A stretch of DNA of 64,000 bases, from positions 28,243-92,242 of the forward strand of contig NZ_AWZV01000028.1 in the NCBI RefSeq assembly GCF_000472545.1, read 5' to 3'. The position numbers and the translations under genes were made by a program. The notes under the pieces are model-generated. The model made no database searches. It saw nothing but the letters and a program-made list of their open reading frames with translations, and was not told the DNA's origin. The stretch's first letter is position 1, and the number at the start of each line of letters is the position of its first letter. This document shows positions 53,098 to 61,019 of the stretch, piece by piece. Origin of the DNA: Burkholderia sp. WSM2232 (GTDB taxonomy: Bacteria > Pseudomonadota > Gammaproteobacteria > Burkholderiales > Burkholderiaceae).

Positions 53098-53325
53098 AGA
53101 GAGCAAACGGCCACTATGCTCCGGCAAAGTCCGCGCCGGCCGCAAGTCCGGTAGCGAAAAAATGCCAGGCGCCGCGGCGACTTCTGCCTCCAAACCGCAA
53201 TCCGATGGAATAAACCGGCCGGCCAGACCGTTGATGCGTGACGCGTGCACACATGCGGCCTCGCATATCAGCGCCGCATGCGCACGTCGCAAAGCCAATT
53301 CACACGAAAAACCAGGAGCCACATC

Positions 53326-53685
53326 ATGCGTAAGACTCTCTTGTGCCTTGCCTTGCTCGCGCTGCAACAAGGCGCTTTTGCCGAGCCCCCGAAAGTGGTA
53401 GACGGCCGCTTCGTCACCTCTGACGGCATGACGCTTTACACGTTCGACAAGGACACCTCGCCGGGTTCCAGCGCCTGCACCGGCGGCTGCGCGACCAACT
53501 GGCCCGCTGCCGTGGCCGGCCCGTCGGACAAGCCGTCGGGAGACTGGACCTTGATACCGTCGGCGGACGGCAAGCAGCAATGGGCGTACAAAGGACGTCC
53601 GCTCTATCGCTTTGCGGCGGACAAGCAGGCGGGAGACGTGAAAGGCGACGGCTTCAAGGACGTCTGGCACACGGCGAAGCCGTAA
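53326..53685 (+). CDS. Secreted-repeat (COG4315-type) periplasmic protein
   Basis: 119-residue protein. Signal peptide MRKTLLCLALLALQQGAFA (1-19), then two copies of the secreted-repeat fold: GRFVTSDGMTLYTFDKDTS...CTGGCATNWPA and DGKQQWAYKGRPLYRFAADK...GDGFKDVWH. Proteins of this family (PF03640) are exported, of unknown function, and often sit near redox or metal genes. AGGAG lies before the ATG at 53326. It is divergent from the peptide operon and could share its regulatory spacer. Confidence 0.92.
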   Translation: MRKTLLCLALLALQQGAFAEPPKVVDGRFVTSDGMTLYTFDKDTSPGSSACTGGCATNWPAAVAGPSDKPSGDWTLIPSADGKQQWAYKGRPLYRFAADKQAGDVKGDGFKDVWHTAKP

Positions 53686-53705
53686 CCCGCACAGTTCGCA
53701 AGCCA

Positions 53706-53740
53706 ATGCAAAACGCCGGCGCAGTGCCGGCGTTTTGCAT
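53706..53740. terminator. Bidirectional terminator after the secreted-repeat gene
   Basis: Perfect 15-bp inverted repeat ATGCAAAACGCCGGC with its complement at 53726-53740 and a 5-base loop; the TTTT in each arm suits termination both ways. Confidence 0.8.
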
Positions 53741-53817
53741 CAATCTGGCTGGGACGACGAGCGCGATTCCCGCGCCGCCGGCTGGCGATGGGGCAAACGA
53801 TGCGGCCGCAACTCGAC

Positions 53818-54084
53818 CTACTCGTCCTTCGGACAGCGCAGGTTGCAGCCGTTCGGATCGCCGAGGTCACCGCGCTTGCGCATCGCCGATTTCTTGTCGG
53901 ACTGATATTTGTCCGACGGCGCCGACGCAGCAAACGGCATTTGCGGATGTTCGGCAAGCCGGAACTGTTCCTGCAGAATGCCGCCCGGCACGCCCGGCGA
54001 GTTCTGCGCGAACGCGACGCAGGCACTCGCGAGGAACAATCCGGCCGACGCGGCCGCGGCACATGTGTGTAGAAGAACTTTCAT
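53818..54084 (-). CDS. Small exported hypothetical protein
   Basis: 88-residue protein with a signal peptide (MKVLLHTCAAAASAGLFLASACVAFAQ, cleavage near AFA-Q) and a short polar mature part (about 62 residues) with SDKKSAMRKRGDLGDPNGCNLRCPKDE at the end, including a CNLRC pair. I do not recognise the family. The ribosome site is weak, but the signal sequence and codon use look genuine. It converges on the secreted-repeat gene. Confidence 0.65.
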   Translation of the reverse strand: MKVLLHTCAAAASAGLFLASACVAFAQNSPGVPGGILQEQFRLAEHPQMPFAASAPSDKYQSDKKSAMRKRGDLGDPNGCNLRCPKDE

Positions 54085-54207
54085 ATCGGTTCGAAGCGCA
54101 GCGACGCGCGCAGTTGGACAAAGGCGGAAAGCTTAGAGAGTATCCGAAACGAAAGCCAGCCGCAGCGGCGAGCGTGACGCGATGCGCGCTATGCTGTTTA
54201 CGCCCGC

Positions 54208-55299
54208 TTACCAGCACGGCTCGCCCGCCGCCCCGCTCAATCCCGCTTCGAGATCCACTATCTTGCCGCAGTGGCGCGGATCATAACCTTGCAGCCGATC
54301 GACGCTCGCGTGGAACGCGCTGCCGCGCAGCAGTTCGATCACCTCCGACAACGGCGCCCTCTCCAGACGCGAGCGGTCACACGCGAAGTAATAGTCTTCG
54401 TCGACAGCGGGAAGGAAGTCGAGCCCGAAATGATGCGCCGCGGGCTCCACGCCGAAGCCGACGTCCGCCATGCCGCTCGCCACGAAGGCCGCAATCGCCG
54501 AATGCGTCAGTTCCGCCGACGCATAACCGTTCACGCGATCCGGGTCGATGCCCAGTTTGCGCAGCGCGAGATCGAGCAGCATGCGCGTGCCCGAGCCATG
54601 CTGGCGATTGACGAAGCGGATGTCGTCGCGCGACAGATCGGCAAGCCCGGCGATGTCCTTCGGGTTGCCCTTGCCGAGAAACAACCCCTGCTTGCGCCGC
54701 GTCAAATGCACCAGCACGTGACGCTGCGGATCGAGCCAGTGCCGGTAAGTGTCGGCGCAGGCCGCGCGAAATTCGCCGAGCGGCAAGTGAAAACCGGCCA
54801 GATCGCACTCGCCCCGCGCGAGTGCGCTCACCGCGTCCGCGCCATCGCGATACTTGATGTCGACGGGCAGCTCGCGCGCCACCAGCGCAGTGACGAGCGC
54901 GGCCACCGCATAGCCGTGCGACGCATGAATGCGCACATGATCGACGGGCGGCGCGAGCCAGCGGTTCAGATCGCTTGCCACTTCGCTCGCGAGCGCCTGC
55001 ATGTTGCCGTCCAGGCGCTCGCCGCACAGACGCTGCGCGCGCAGCACGGCCTGCCCGAGCTCGGACAGCACCGAACCGCGGCCGCGCTCCTTCGTAATCA
55101 GCGGACCGCCCAGGCGCTCCTCGATTGACCGCAACAAACCCCACGCATGACGGTAGGACAAACCCTTAAGCGCCGCCGCCTGCGCGATGCTGCCGGATTC
55201 GTTGACGAGCGCGAGCAGCGGCACGACGTCCGACAGGCTTGCCTCCCGGCCATCCGGGGCCTTCAATATCAATTGAGCATGGCACTCGATTCGGATCAT
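54208..55299 (-). CDS. fdsR: Regulator of the formate dehydrogenase operon (FdsR type)
   Basis: 363-residue regulator with an N-terminal ModE/LysR-like winged helix (GSIAQAAALKGLSYRHAWGLLRSIEERLGGPLITKERGRGSVLSELG) and a C-terminal periplasmic-binding-protein-like domain (about 115-340; FVNRQHGSGTRMLLDLALRKLGID). It is divergent from fdsGBAD. In Cupriavidus necator FdsR at this place controls the fds operon, so the name is by homology and context. The start ATG at 55299 lies inside a CATATATG element, and no clear ribosome site precedes it. Confidence 0.87.
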   Translation of the reverse strand: MIRIECHAQLILKAPDGREASLSDVVPLLALVNESGSIAQAAALKGLSYRHAWGLLRSIEERLGGPLITKERGRGSVLSELGQAVLRAQRLCGERLDGNMQALASEVASDLNRWLAPPVDHVRIHASHGYAVAALVTALVARELPVDIKYRDGADAVSALARGECDLAGFHLPLGEFRAACADTYRHWLDPQRHVLVHLTRRKQGLFLGKGNPKDIAGLADLSRDDIRFVNRQHGSGTRMLLDLALRKLGIDPDRVNGYASAELTHSAIAAFVASGMADVGFGVEPAAHHFGLDFLPAVDEDYYFACDRSRLERAPLSEVIELLRGSAFHASVDRLQGYDPRHCGKIVDLEAGLSGAAGEPCW

Positions 55300-55304
55300 A
55301 TATG
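55297..55304. promoter_or_regulatory. CATATATG element A (fdsR start)
   Basis: CATATATG overlapping the fdsR start codon; with flanks it reads GCACATATATGAT leftward. It matches a second copy near fdsG. Confidence 0.4.
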
Positions 55305-55406
55305 TGCTGATGTTTCCTATTGCGTCGGCCGTTTCGCCCGCCTATCGTTCGGCTATCCCATATCGAATAAACGAAGCATAAGTGCACGCATTATGAATAA
55401 CAAGTG

Positions 55407-55414
55407 CATATATG
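55407..55414. promoter_or_regulatory. CATATATG element B (before fdsG)
   Basis: CATATATG in GTGCATATATGAC, 20 bases before the fdsG start, in inverted orientation to element A. The pair brackets the fdsR-fdsG intergenic region. Confidence 0.4.
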
Positions 55415-55433
55415 ACTTTGGAGGAGCCCCCAC

Positions 55434-55919
55434 TTGGACGATCTCATCGCCATTGCGCCGGAAGAGCTGGTAGCGCGCCACGCGCAGCCCGGCAGGTCGC
55501 TGCTGGCCGTGCTGCACGCGATTCAGGACGAACTCGGTTACGTGCCGCCCGACACCGTCGCGCCGCTCGCGCGCGTGATGAACCTCTCGCGCGCGGAAGT
55601 GCACGGCGTCATCACCTACTACCACCATTTCCGCACGCAGCCGGCCGCGCCGGTCACGGTGCAGCTATGCCGCGCGGAAGCCTGCCGCAGCATGGGCACC
55701 GAAGCGCTCGCGCAGCACATCGAGTCGCATACCGGTTGCCGCTTCGACGCGGAACATGAAGCCGGCGCCACGGTGGAGCTGGAGTCGGTGTATTGCCTCG
55801 GTCAGTGCGCGCTCTCGCCCGCGATGATGGTGAACGGCACGCTGCACGCCCGGGTCACGCCGCAAAAATTCGACGCGATTTTCGCGGCCGCCAGCAAATG
55901 CGTGGAGGTGACGGCATGA
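55434..55919 (+). CDS. fdsG: NAD-dependent formate dehydrogenase gamma subunit
   Basis: 161-residue NuoE-like subunit holding one [2Fe-2S] cluster: the ligands are in CRAEACRSMG and CLGQCALSPAMMVNG. Its N terminus contains LLAVLHAIQDELGYVPPDTV. I use the TTG at 55434 with GGAGG 9 bases upstream; no ATG in frame lies before the conserved part. It overlaps fdsB by 4 bases. The complex oxidises formate to CO2 and reduces NAD+ in the cytoplasm. Confidence 0.93.
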   Translation: MDDLIAIAPEELVARHAQPGRSLLAVLHAIQDELGYVPPDTVAPLARVMNLSRAEVHGVITYYHHFRTQPAAPVTVQLCRAEACRSMGTEALAQHIESHTGCRFDAEHEAGATVELESVYCLGQCALSPAMMVNGTLHARVTPQKFDAIFAAASKCVEVTA

Positions 55920-57481
55920 CGCTCATCTATGTTCCCCGAGATTCATCGGCGCTCGCCCTGGGGGCGGACGCGCTCGCCGACGCGATCAAAGCCGAAGCCG
56001 CCCGCCGCGGCATCGCAATCGAGCTCGTGCGCAACGGCTCGCGCGGCTTGCTGTGGCTCGAACCGCTTGTCGAAGTACAAACGGCCGAAGGCCGCATCGG
56101 CTACGCGAACGTCGAAGAAGGCGATGTGGCTGCGCTGTTCGACGCAGGCTTCATCGACGGCGGCGAGCATGCGCGCCGCGTCGGGGTGGTCGACGAGATC
56201 CCGTATCTGAAGAAGCAGCAGCGCCTCACGTTCGCGCGCATCGGCATAACCGACCCGCTTTCCATCGACGACTACGTCGCGCATGGCGGCCTCGAAGGTC
56301 TGCGCAACGCGTTGCAGACCGACGGCGACGCCGCCTGCGAAGCGCTCATCGAATCGGGCCTGCGCGGTCGCGGCGGCGCCGCGTTCCCGGCCGGTATCAA
56401 ATGGCGCACGGTGCGCGCCGCCAGGGCGGCGCAGAAGTACATTGTCTGCAATGCCGACGAAGGCGACTCCGGCACGTTCTCCGATCGCCTTGTGATGGAA
56501 AGCGATCCGTACGTGCTGATCGAAGGGATGATCATCGCAGGCGTCGTGACGGGCGCCACGGCCGGCTATATCTACGTGCGCAGCGAATATCCGCATTCCA
56601 TCGCGACGCTCGAAGCCGCGATCGCGAAGGCGCGCGCGGCCGGCTGGCTCGGCGACAGCGTGCTGGGATCGGCGCATCGCTTCGAGCTGTTCGTCGCCAA
56701 GGGCGCGGGCTCCTATGTATGCGGCGAGGAAACGGCGCTGCTCGAATCGCTCGAAGGCAAGCGCGGCATTGTCCGCGCAAAGCCGCCCGTGCCCGCGCTC
56801 GTGGGCCTGTACGGTCAGCCGACGGTGATCAACAACGTCATCACGCTCGCAACGGTACCGATCATCTTTGCGCGCGGCGCCGCGTACTACAAGGACTTCG
56901 GCATGGGCCGCTCGCGCGGCACGCTGCCGTTCCAGCTCGCGGGCAACGTGAAACAAGGCGGCCTCGTCGAGCTCGCGTTCGGCGTGACGCTGCGCGAGCT
57001 GCTCTACGACTACGGCGGCGGCACGGCGAGCGGTCGGCCGGCGCGGGCGGTACAAGTGGGCGGCCCGCTCGGCACCTATCTGCCGGAAAGCCAGTGGGAC
57101 ATCCCGATGGATTACGAAGCGTACGCCGCGGTCGGCGCGGTGGTCGGCCACGGCGGTCTCGTCGTGCACGACGACACGTCGAACCTCGCCGATCTCGCGC
57201 AATACGCGATGCACTTCTGCGCGCTGGAGTCGTGCGGCAAGTGCACGCCGTGCCGCATTGGTTCGACTCGCGGCGTCGAAGTGATCGCGCGAATCCGCAA
57301 CGGCGATACCTCCACGCGGCAAGTGCAGTTGCTGCGCGATCTGTGCGACACCATGGTGTCCGGATCGCTTTGCGCGATGGGCGGCATGACGCCGTATCCG
57401 GTGCTGTCCGCGCTCGACCATTTCCCTGAAGACTTCGGCCTCGCCGGCGCTGGCGCCGATGCCCCGAAAGCTGCGGCCTGA
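55916..57481 (+). CDS. fdsB: NAD-dependent formate dehydrogenase beta subunit
   Basis: 521-residue NuoF-like subunit carrying FMN, the NAD site and a [4Fe-4S] cluster. A thioredoxin-like N-terminal domain (about 1-110) precedes SGLRGRGGAAFPAGIKW (FMN/NAD loop), YICNADEGDSGTF-type VCNADEGDSGTFSDR, and the cluster motif ESCGKCTPCRIGSTRG (about 440-455). It begins with ATGA overlap to fdsG. Confidence 0.95.
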   Translation: MTLIYVPRDSSALALGADALADAIKAEAARRGIAIELVRNGSRGLLWLEPLVEVQTAEGRIGYANVEEGDVAALFDAGFIDGGEHARRVGVVDEIPYLKKQQRLTFARIGITDPLSIDDYVAHGGLEGLRNALQTDGDAACEALIESGLRGRGGAAFPAGIKWRTVRAARAAQKYIVCNADEGDSGTFSDRLVMESDPYVLIEGMIIAGVVTGATAGYIYVRSEYPHSIATLEAAIAKARAAGWLGDSVLGSAHRFELFVAKGAGSYVCGEETALLESLEGKRGIVRAKPPVPALVGLYGQPTVINNVITLATVPIIFARGAAYYKDFGMGRSRGTLPFQLAGNVKQGGLVELAFGVTLRELLYDYGGGTASGRPARAVQVGGPLGTYLPESQWDIPMDYEAYAAVGAVVGHGGLVVHDDTSNLADLAQYAMHFCALESCGKCTPCRIGSTRGVEVIARIRNGDTSTRQVQLLRDLCDTMVSGSLCAMGGMTPYPVLSALDHFPEDFGLAGAGADAPKAAA

Positions 57482-57496
57482 ACGAGGAGCCCAACC

Positions 57497-60469
57497 ATGT
57501 CAGACATGCTCAACACTCCGACCGGCGCCCCGAAGGAAGTCCCCTTGGGGGGCGGCTGCGGCTCCGGCAACTGCGCGTGCAAGTCGCAGGCGCAAGCGCG
57601 CGCCGGCAACAGCTATTTCGACGACACCGACTACGGCACACCCGCGCGTCATGCAGACGTGGACGTCACCCTGGAAATCGACGGCCAGTCGGTCACGGTG
57701 CCGGCCGGCACGTCGGTCATGCGTGCCGCGATCGAAGCCGGCGTCAACGTACCGAAGCTGTGCGCGACCGATTCGCTGGAACCGTTCGGTTCGTGCCGCC
57801 TGTGTCTCGTCGAGATAGAAGGCAAGCGCGGCTATCCGGCCTCGTGCACGACGCCCGTGGAAGCCGGCATGAAAGTGCGCACGCAGACCGACCGTTTGCA
57901 GTCGCTGCGCCGTAACGTGATGGAGCTGTACATCTCCGATCACCCGCTCGATTGCCTGACCTGCCCCGCGAACGGCGATTGCGAACTGCAGGACATGGCC
58001 GGCGTCACGGGCTTGCGCGAAGTGCGCTATGGCTTCGATGGCGCGAATCACCTGAAGGATCAGAAAGACGAATCGAATCCGTACTTCACCTACGATCCGG
58101 CGAAGTGCATCGTCTGCAATCGCTGCGTGCGCGCGTGCGAGGAAACCCAGGGCACGTTCGCGCTGACCATCGCCGGGCGCGGTTTCGAATCGCGCGTGGC
58201 CGCCAGCGAAAACCAGCCGTTCATGGAGTCGGAATGCGTGTCGTGCGGTGCGTGCGTGGCCGCATGCCCGACCGCGACGCTGCAGGAGAAGACCGTGGTG
58301 ATGCTTGGCCAGGCCGAGCACTCGGTCGTCACCACCTGTGCGTATTGCGGGGTGGGCTGCTCGTTCAAGGCCGAGATGAAGGGCAACCAGGTCGTGCGCA
58401 TGGTGCCGTACAAGAACGGCCAGGCAAACGAAGGCCACGCGTGCGTGAAGGGCCGCTTCGCATGGGGCTATGCAACGCACAAGGACCGCATCACGAAGCC
58501 GATGATCCGCGCAAAGATCACGGACCCGTGGCGCGAAGTGAGCTGGGAAGAAGCGATCAACTACGCGGCGTCCGAATTCCGCCGCATTCAGGCGAAGCAC
58601 GGACGCGATTCGATCGGCGGCATTACGTCGTCGCGCTGCACGAACGAAGAAACCTACCTCGTGCAGAAACTCGTGCGTGCCGCCTTCGGCAACAACAACG
58701 TCGACACCTGCGCGCGCGTGTGCCATTCGCCGACCGGCTATGGTCTGAAGACGACACTCGGCGAATCGGCCGGCACCCAGACCTTCGCCTCGGTCGATAA
58801 GGCCGACGTCATCATGGTGATCGGCGCGAATCCGACCGACGGCCACCCGGTGTTCGGCTCCCGTCTGAAGCGCCGCGTGCGCGAAGGCGCGAAGCTGATC
58901 GTCGTCGATCCGCGCCGCATCGACATTGTCGATACGCCGCACGTGAAGGCGTCGCATCACCTGCAATTGCGCCCGGGCACCAATGTTGCCGTTGTGAATG
59001 CGCTCGCTCATGTGATCGTCACCGAGGGGCTGCTGAACGAGGCGTTCATCGCGGAGCGCTGCGAAGGACGCGCGTTCGAGCAATGGCGCGATTTCGTCGC
59101 GCTGCCGGAGAACGCGCCCGAAACCACGGAAGCGATCACCGGCGTGCCGGCAAAAGACGTGCGCGAAGCTGCGCGCATCTACGCGACCGGCGGCAACGCG
59201 GCGATCTACTACGGCCTCGGCGTCACGGAACACGCGCAAGGCTCGACCATGGTGATGGGCATTGCGAATCTCGCAATGGCCACCGGCAACATCGGCCGCG
59301 AGGGCGTCGGTGTGAATCCGCTGCGCGGCCAGAACAACGTGCAGGGTTCGTGCGACATGGGCTCGTTCCCACACGAACTGCCGGGCTATCGCCATATCAG
59401 CGACACGATCGTGCGCTCGCAGTTCGAGGACGCGTGGAACGTCACGCTGCAGACCGAACCTGGCTTGCGCATTCCGAACATGTTTGAGGCGGCGCTCGAC
59501 GGCAGCTTCATGGGCCTCTACTGCCAGGGCGAGGACATCGTGCAGTCGGACCCGAACACGCACCACGTGGCCGCGGCTTTGTCGTCGATGGAATGCATCG
59601 TCGTGCAGGACATTTTCCTGAACGAAACGGCGAAATACGCGCATGTGCTGCTGCCGGGCTCCACCTTCCTCGAAAAGGACGGCACCTTCACGAACGCCGA
59701 GCGCCGCATTTCGCGCGTGCGCAAGGTCATGCCGCCGGTGCCGGGCTACGCCGACTGGGAAGTCACGCTGATGCTGTCGCATGCGCTCGGCTACGAAATG
59801 GACTACTCCCATCCGTCCGAAATCATGGACGAGATCGCCCGTCTGACGCCGACCTTCCACGGTGTCTCGTACCGGAAGATCGACGAGCTTGGCAGCATCC
59901 AGTGGCCTTGCAACGAAGCAGCGCCGGACGGTACGCCGACCATGCACGTGGATGCGTTCGTGCGCGGCAAAGGCAAGTTCGTGATTACGAAGTTCATCGC
60001 GTCGCCTGAAAAGGTGACGCGCAAGTTCCCGCTGCTGCTCACGACCGGACGCATTCTGTCGCAGTACAACGTCGGCGCGCAGACGCGCCGCACGGAGAAC
60101 TCGCGCTGGCACGACGAAGACCGCCTCGAACTGCATCCGCACGACGCGGAAGAACGCGGCATCAAGACGGGCGACTGGGTGGGCATCGAGTCGCGTGCGG
60201 GACAAACCGTGTTGCGCGCGAAGGTCACCGAGCGGATGCAGCCGGGCGTGGTCTACACGACGTTCCACTTCCCCGAATCGGGCGCGAACGTGATCACCAC
60301 CGACAGTTCGGACTGGGCAACCAACTGTCCGGAATACAAGGTGACCGCGGTGCAGGTCATGCCGGTCGAACAGCCCTCCGAATGGCAGCAGCAGTATTCG
60401 CGCTTCAATGCCGAGCAGCTCGAGTTGCTCAGGCAGCGCGAACTGGCCAACGCGACATCGGGTAAGTGA
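57497..60469 (+). CDS. fdsA: NAD-dependent formate dehydrogenase alpha (catalytic) subunit
   Basis: 990-residue molybdenum bis-MGD enzyme. The N-terminal [2Fe-2S] domain (about 55-130: LCATDSLEPFGSCRLCLVEIEG), a HisCys3 cluster (HPLDCLTCPANGDCELQ), two ferredoxin clusters (CIVCNRCVRACEE and CVSCGACVAACP), the CAYCGVGCSF [4Fe-4S] site, and the Mo ligand Cys in CARVCHSPTGYG (Cys409, aligned with the Sec or Cys of other formate dehydrogenases). The C-terminal molybdopterin domain closes the protein. It is a cysteine form, with no UGA. Confidence 0.96.
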   Translation: MSDMLNTPTGAPKEVPLGGGCGSGNCACKSQAQARAGNSYFDDTDYGTPARHADVDVTLEIDGQSVTVPAGTSVMRAAIEAGVNVPKLCATDSLEPFGSCRLCLVEIEGKRGYPASCTTPVEAGMKVRTQTDRLQSLRRNVMELYISDHPLDCLTCPANGDCELQDMAGVTGLREVRYGFDGANHLKDQKDESNPYFTYDPAKCIVCNRCVRACEETQGTFALTIAGRGFESRVAASENQPFMESECVSCGACVAACPTATLQEKTVVMLGQAEHSVVTTCAYCGVGCSFKAEMKGNQVVRMVPYKNGQANEGHACVKGRFAWGYATHKDRITKPMIRAKITDPWREVSWEEAINYAASEFRRIQAKHGRDSIGGITSSRCTNEETYLVQKLVRAAFGNNNVDTCARVCHSPTGYGLKTTLGESAGTQTFASVDKADVIMVIGANPTDGHPVFGSRLKRRVREGAKLIVVDPRRIDIVDTPHVKASHHLQLRPGTNVAVVNALAHVIVTEGLLNEAFIAERCEGRAFEQWRDFVALPENAPETTEAITGVPAKDVREAARIYATGGNAAIYYGLGVTEHAQGSTMVMGIANLAMATGNIGREGVGVNPLRGQNNVQGSCDMGSFPHELPGYRHISDTIVRSQFEDAWNVTLQTEPGLRIPNMFEAALDGSFMGLYCQGEDIVQSDPNTHHVAAALSSMECIVVQDIFLNETAKYAHVLLPGSTFLEKDGTFTNAERRISRVRKVMPPVPGYADWEVTLMLSHALGYEMDYSHPSEIMDEIARLTPTFHGVSYRKIDELGSIQWPCNEAAPDGTPTMHVDAFVRGKGKFVITKFIASPEKVTRKFPLLLTTGRILSQYNVGAQTRRTENSRWHDEDRLELHPHDAEERGIKTGDWVGIESRAGQTVLRAKVTERMQPGVVYTTFHFPESGANVITTDSSDWATNCPEYKVTAVQVMPVEQPSEWQQQYSRFNAEQLELLRQRELANATSGK

Positions 60470-60477
60470 GGCGAGCC

Positions 60478-60729
60478 ATGGACATTCGGAATCTGATCGA
60501 CATGGCGAACCGGATCGGCGATTTCTTCGCTTCGATGCCGGATCACGACGAAGCGGTGGCGGGTGTGGCCGACCATATCCGCCGCTTCTGGGAGCCGCGC
60601 ATGCGGCGCGCGTTGATCGCGTCGCTCGATGCGCCGCAGACGGGCGACATCGAGATGTCCGCCATCGTCAGGGAGGCTCTGGTCAAAAACCGCGAGCGTC
60701 TCACGCCTGCGGAGGCTTCTGTCGCCTGA
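60478..60729 (+). CDS. fdsD: NAD-dependent formate dehydrogenase delta subunit
   Basis: 83-residue FdsD with NLIDMANRIGDFFASMPD and RRFWEPRMRRALIASLD. It starts 8 bases after fdsA. In C. necator fdsC (an FdhD-type sulfurtransferase) lies between A and D, but here D follows A directly. Confidence 0.93.
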   Translation: MDIRNLIDMANRIGDFFASMPDHDEAVAGVADHIRRFWEPRMRRALIASLDAPQTGDIEMSAIVREALVKNRERLTPAEASVA

Positions 60730-60777
60730 GGGTTGGGCGCGGAGGTCGGTGGTGGCGCGGTGGTGGTGCTCCGGCGG

Positions 60778-60854
60778 TCGGCAGTCGGCAGTCGGCAGTC
60801 GGCAGTCGGCAGTCGGCAGTCGGCAGTCGGCAGTCGGCAGTCGGCAGTCGGCAG
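60778..60854. repeat. Eleven-unit 7-bp tandem repeat
   Basis: Eleven exact TCGGCAG units (plus a degenerate one after) between fdsD and the FAD monooxygenase gene, in a 290-base gap without genes. Seven-base units break all frames, so it is non-coding. Confidence 0.97.
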
Positions 60855-61019
60855 TCGGCGGCAAGCATGCGGTGGCCCGCGATGCCACGACAGCGGTATC
60901 GCGACAGTGGTGTGCCAACAGCGGGGTCCCGACAGCGGCACAGCGGCAACGGGCCGCTGGACGCCGCTCCAAGCCAGTCGACGGCGAGCGTCATGCTGTC
61001 GCGCGCCGCCTCCTCTGCA

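Larger units (their letters stand above)
52649..53325. other. AT-rich regulatory spacer between peptide cluster and secreted-repeat gene
   Basis: About 680 bases, clearly richer in A and T than its neighbours around 52650-53100. It carries a promoter-like pair for the peptide gene, an imperfect motif present twice, and a 16-bp palindrome. No convincing gene of ordinary length lies in it on either strand. Confidence 0.6.

Noticed and set aside
53038..53706. 222-codon frame opposite the secreted-repeat gene
   Set aside because: Shadow of 53326-53685, with no ribosome site or domain.
57500..60268. 922-codon frame opposite fdsA
   Set aside because: Antisense shadow of a strongly biased high-GC gene; Arg/His/Ala-rich with no domain.
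60778..60854. CRISPR-like array
   Set aside because: Units are 7 bp with no spacers; a simple tandem repeat.
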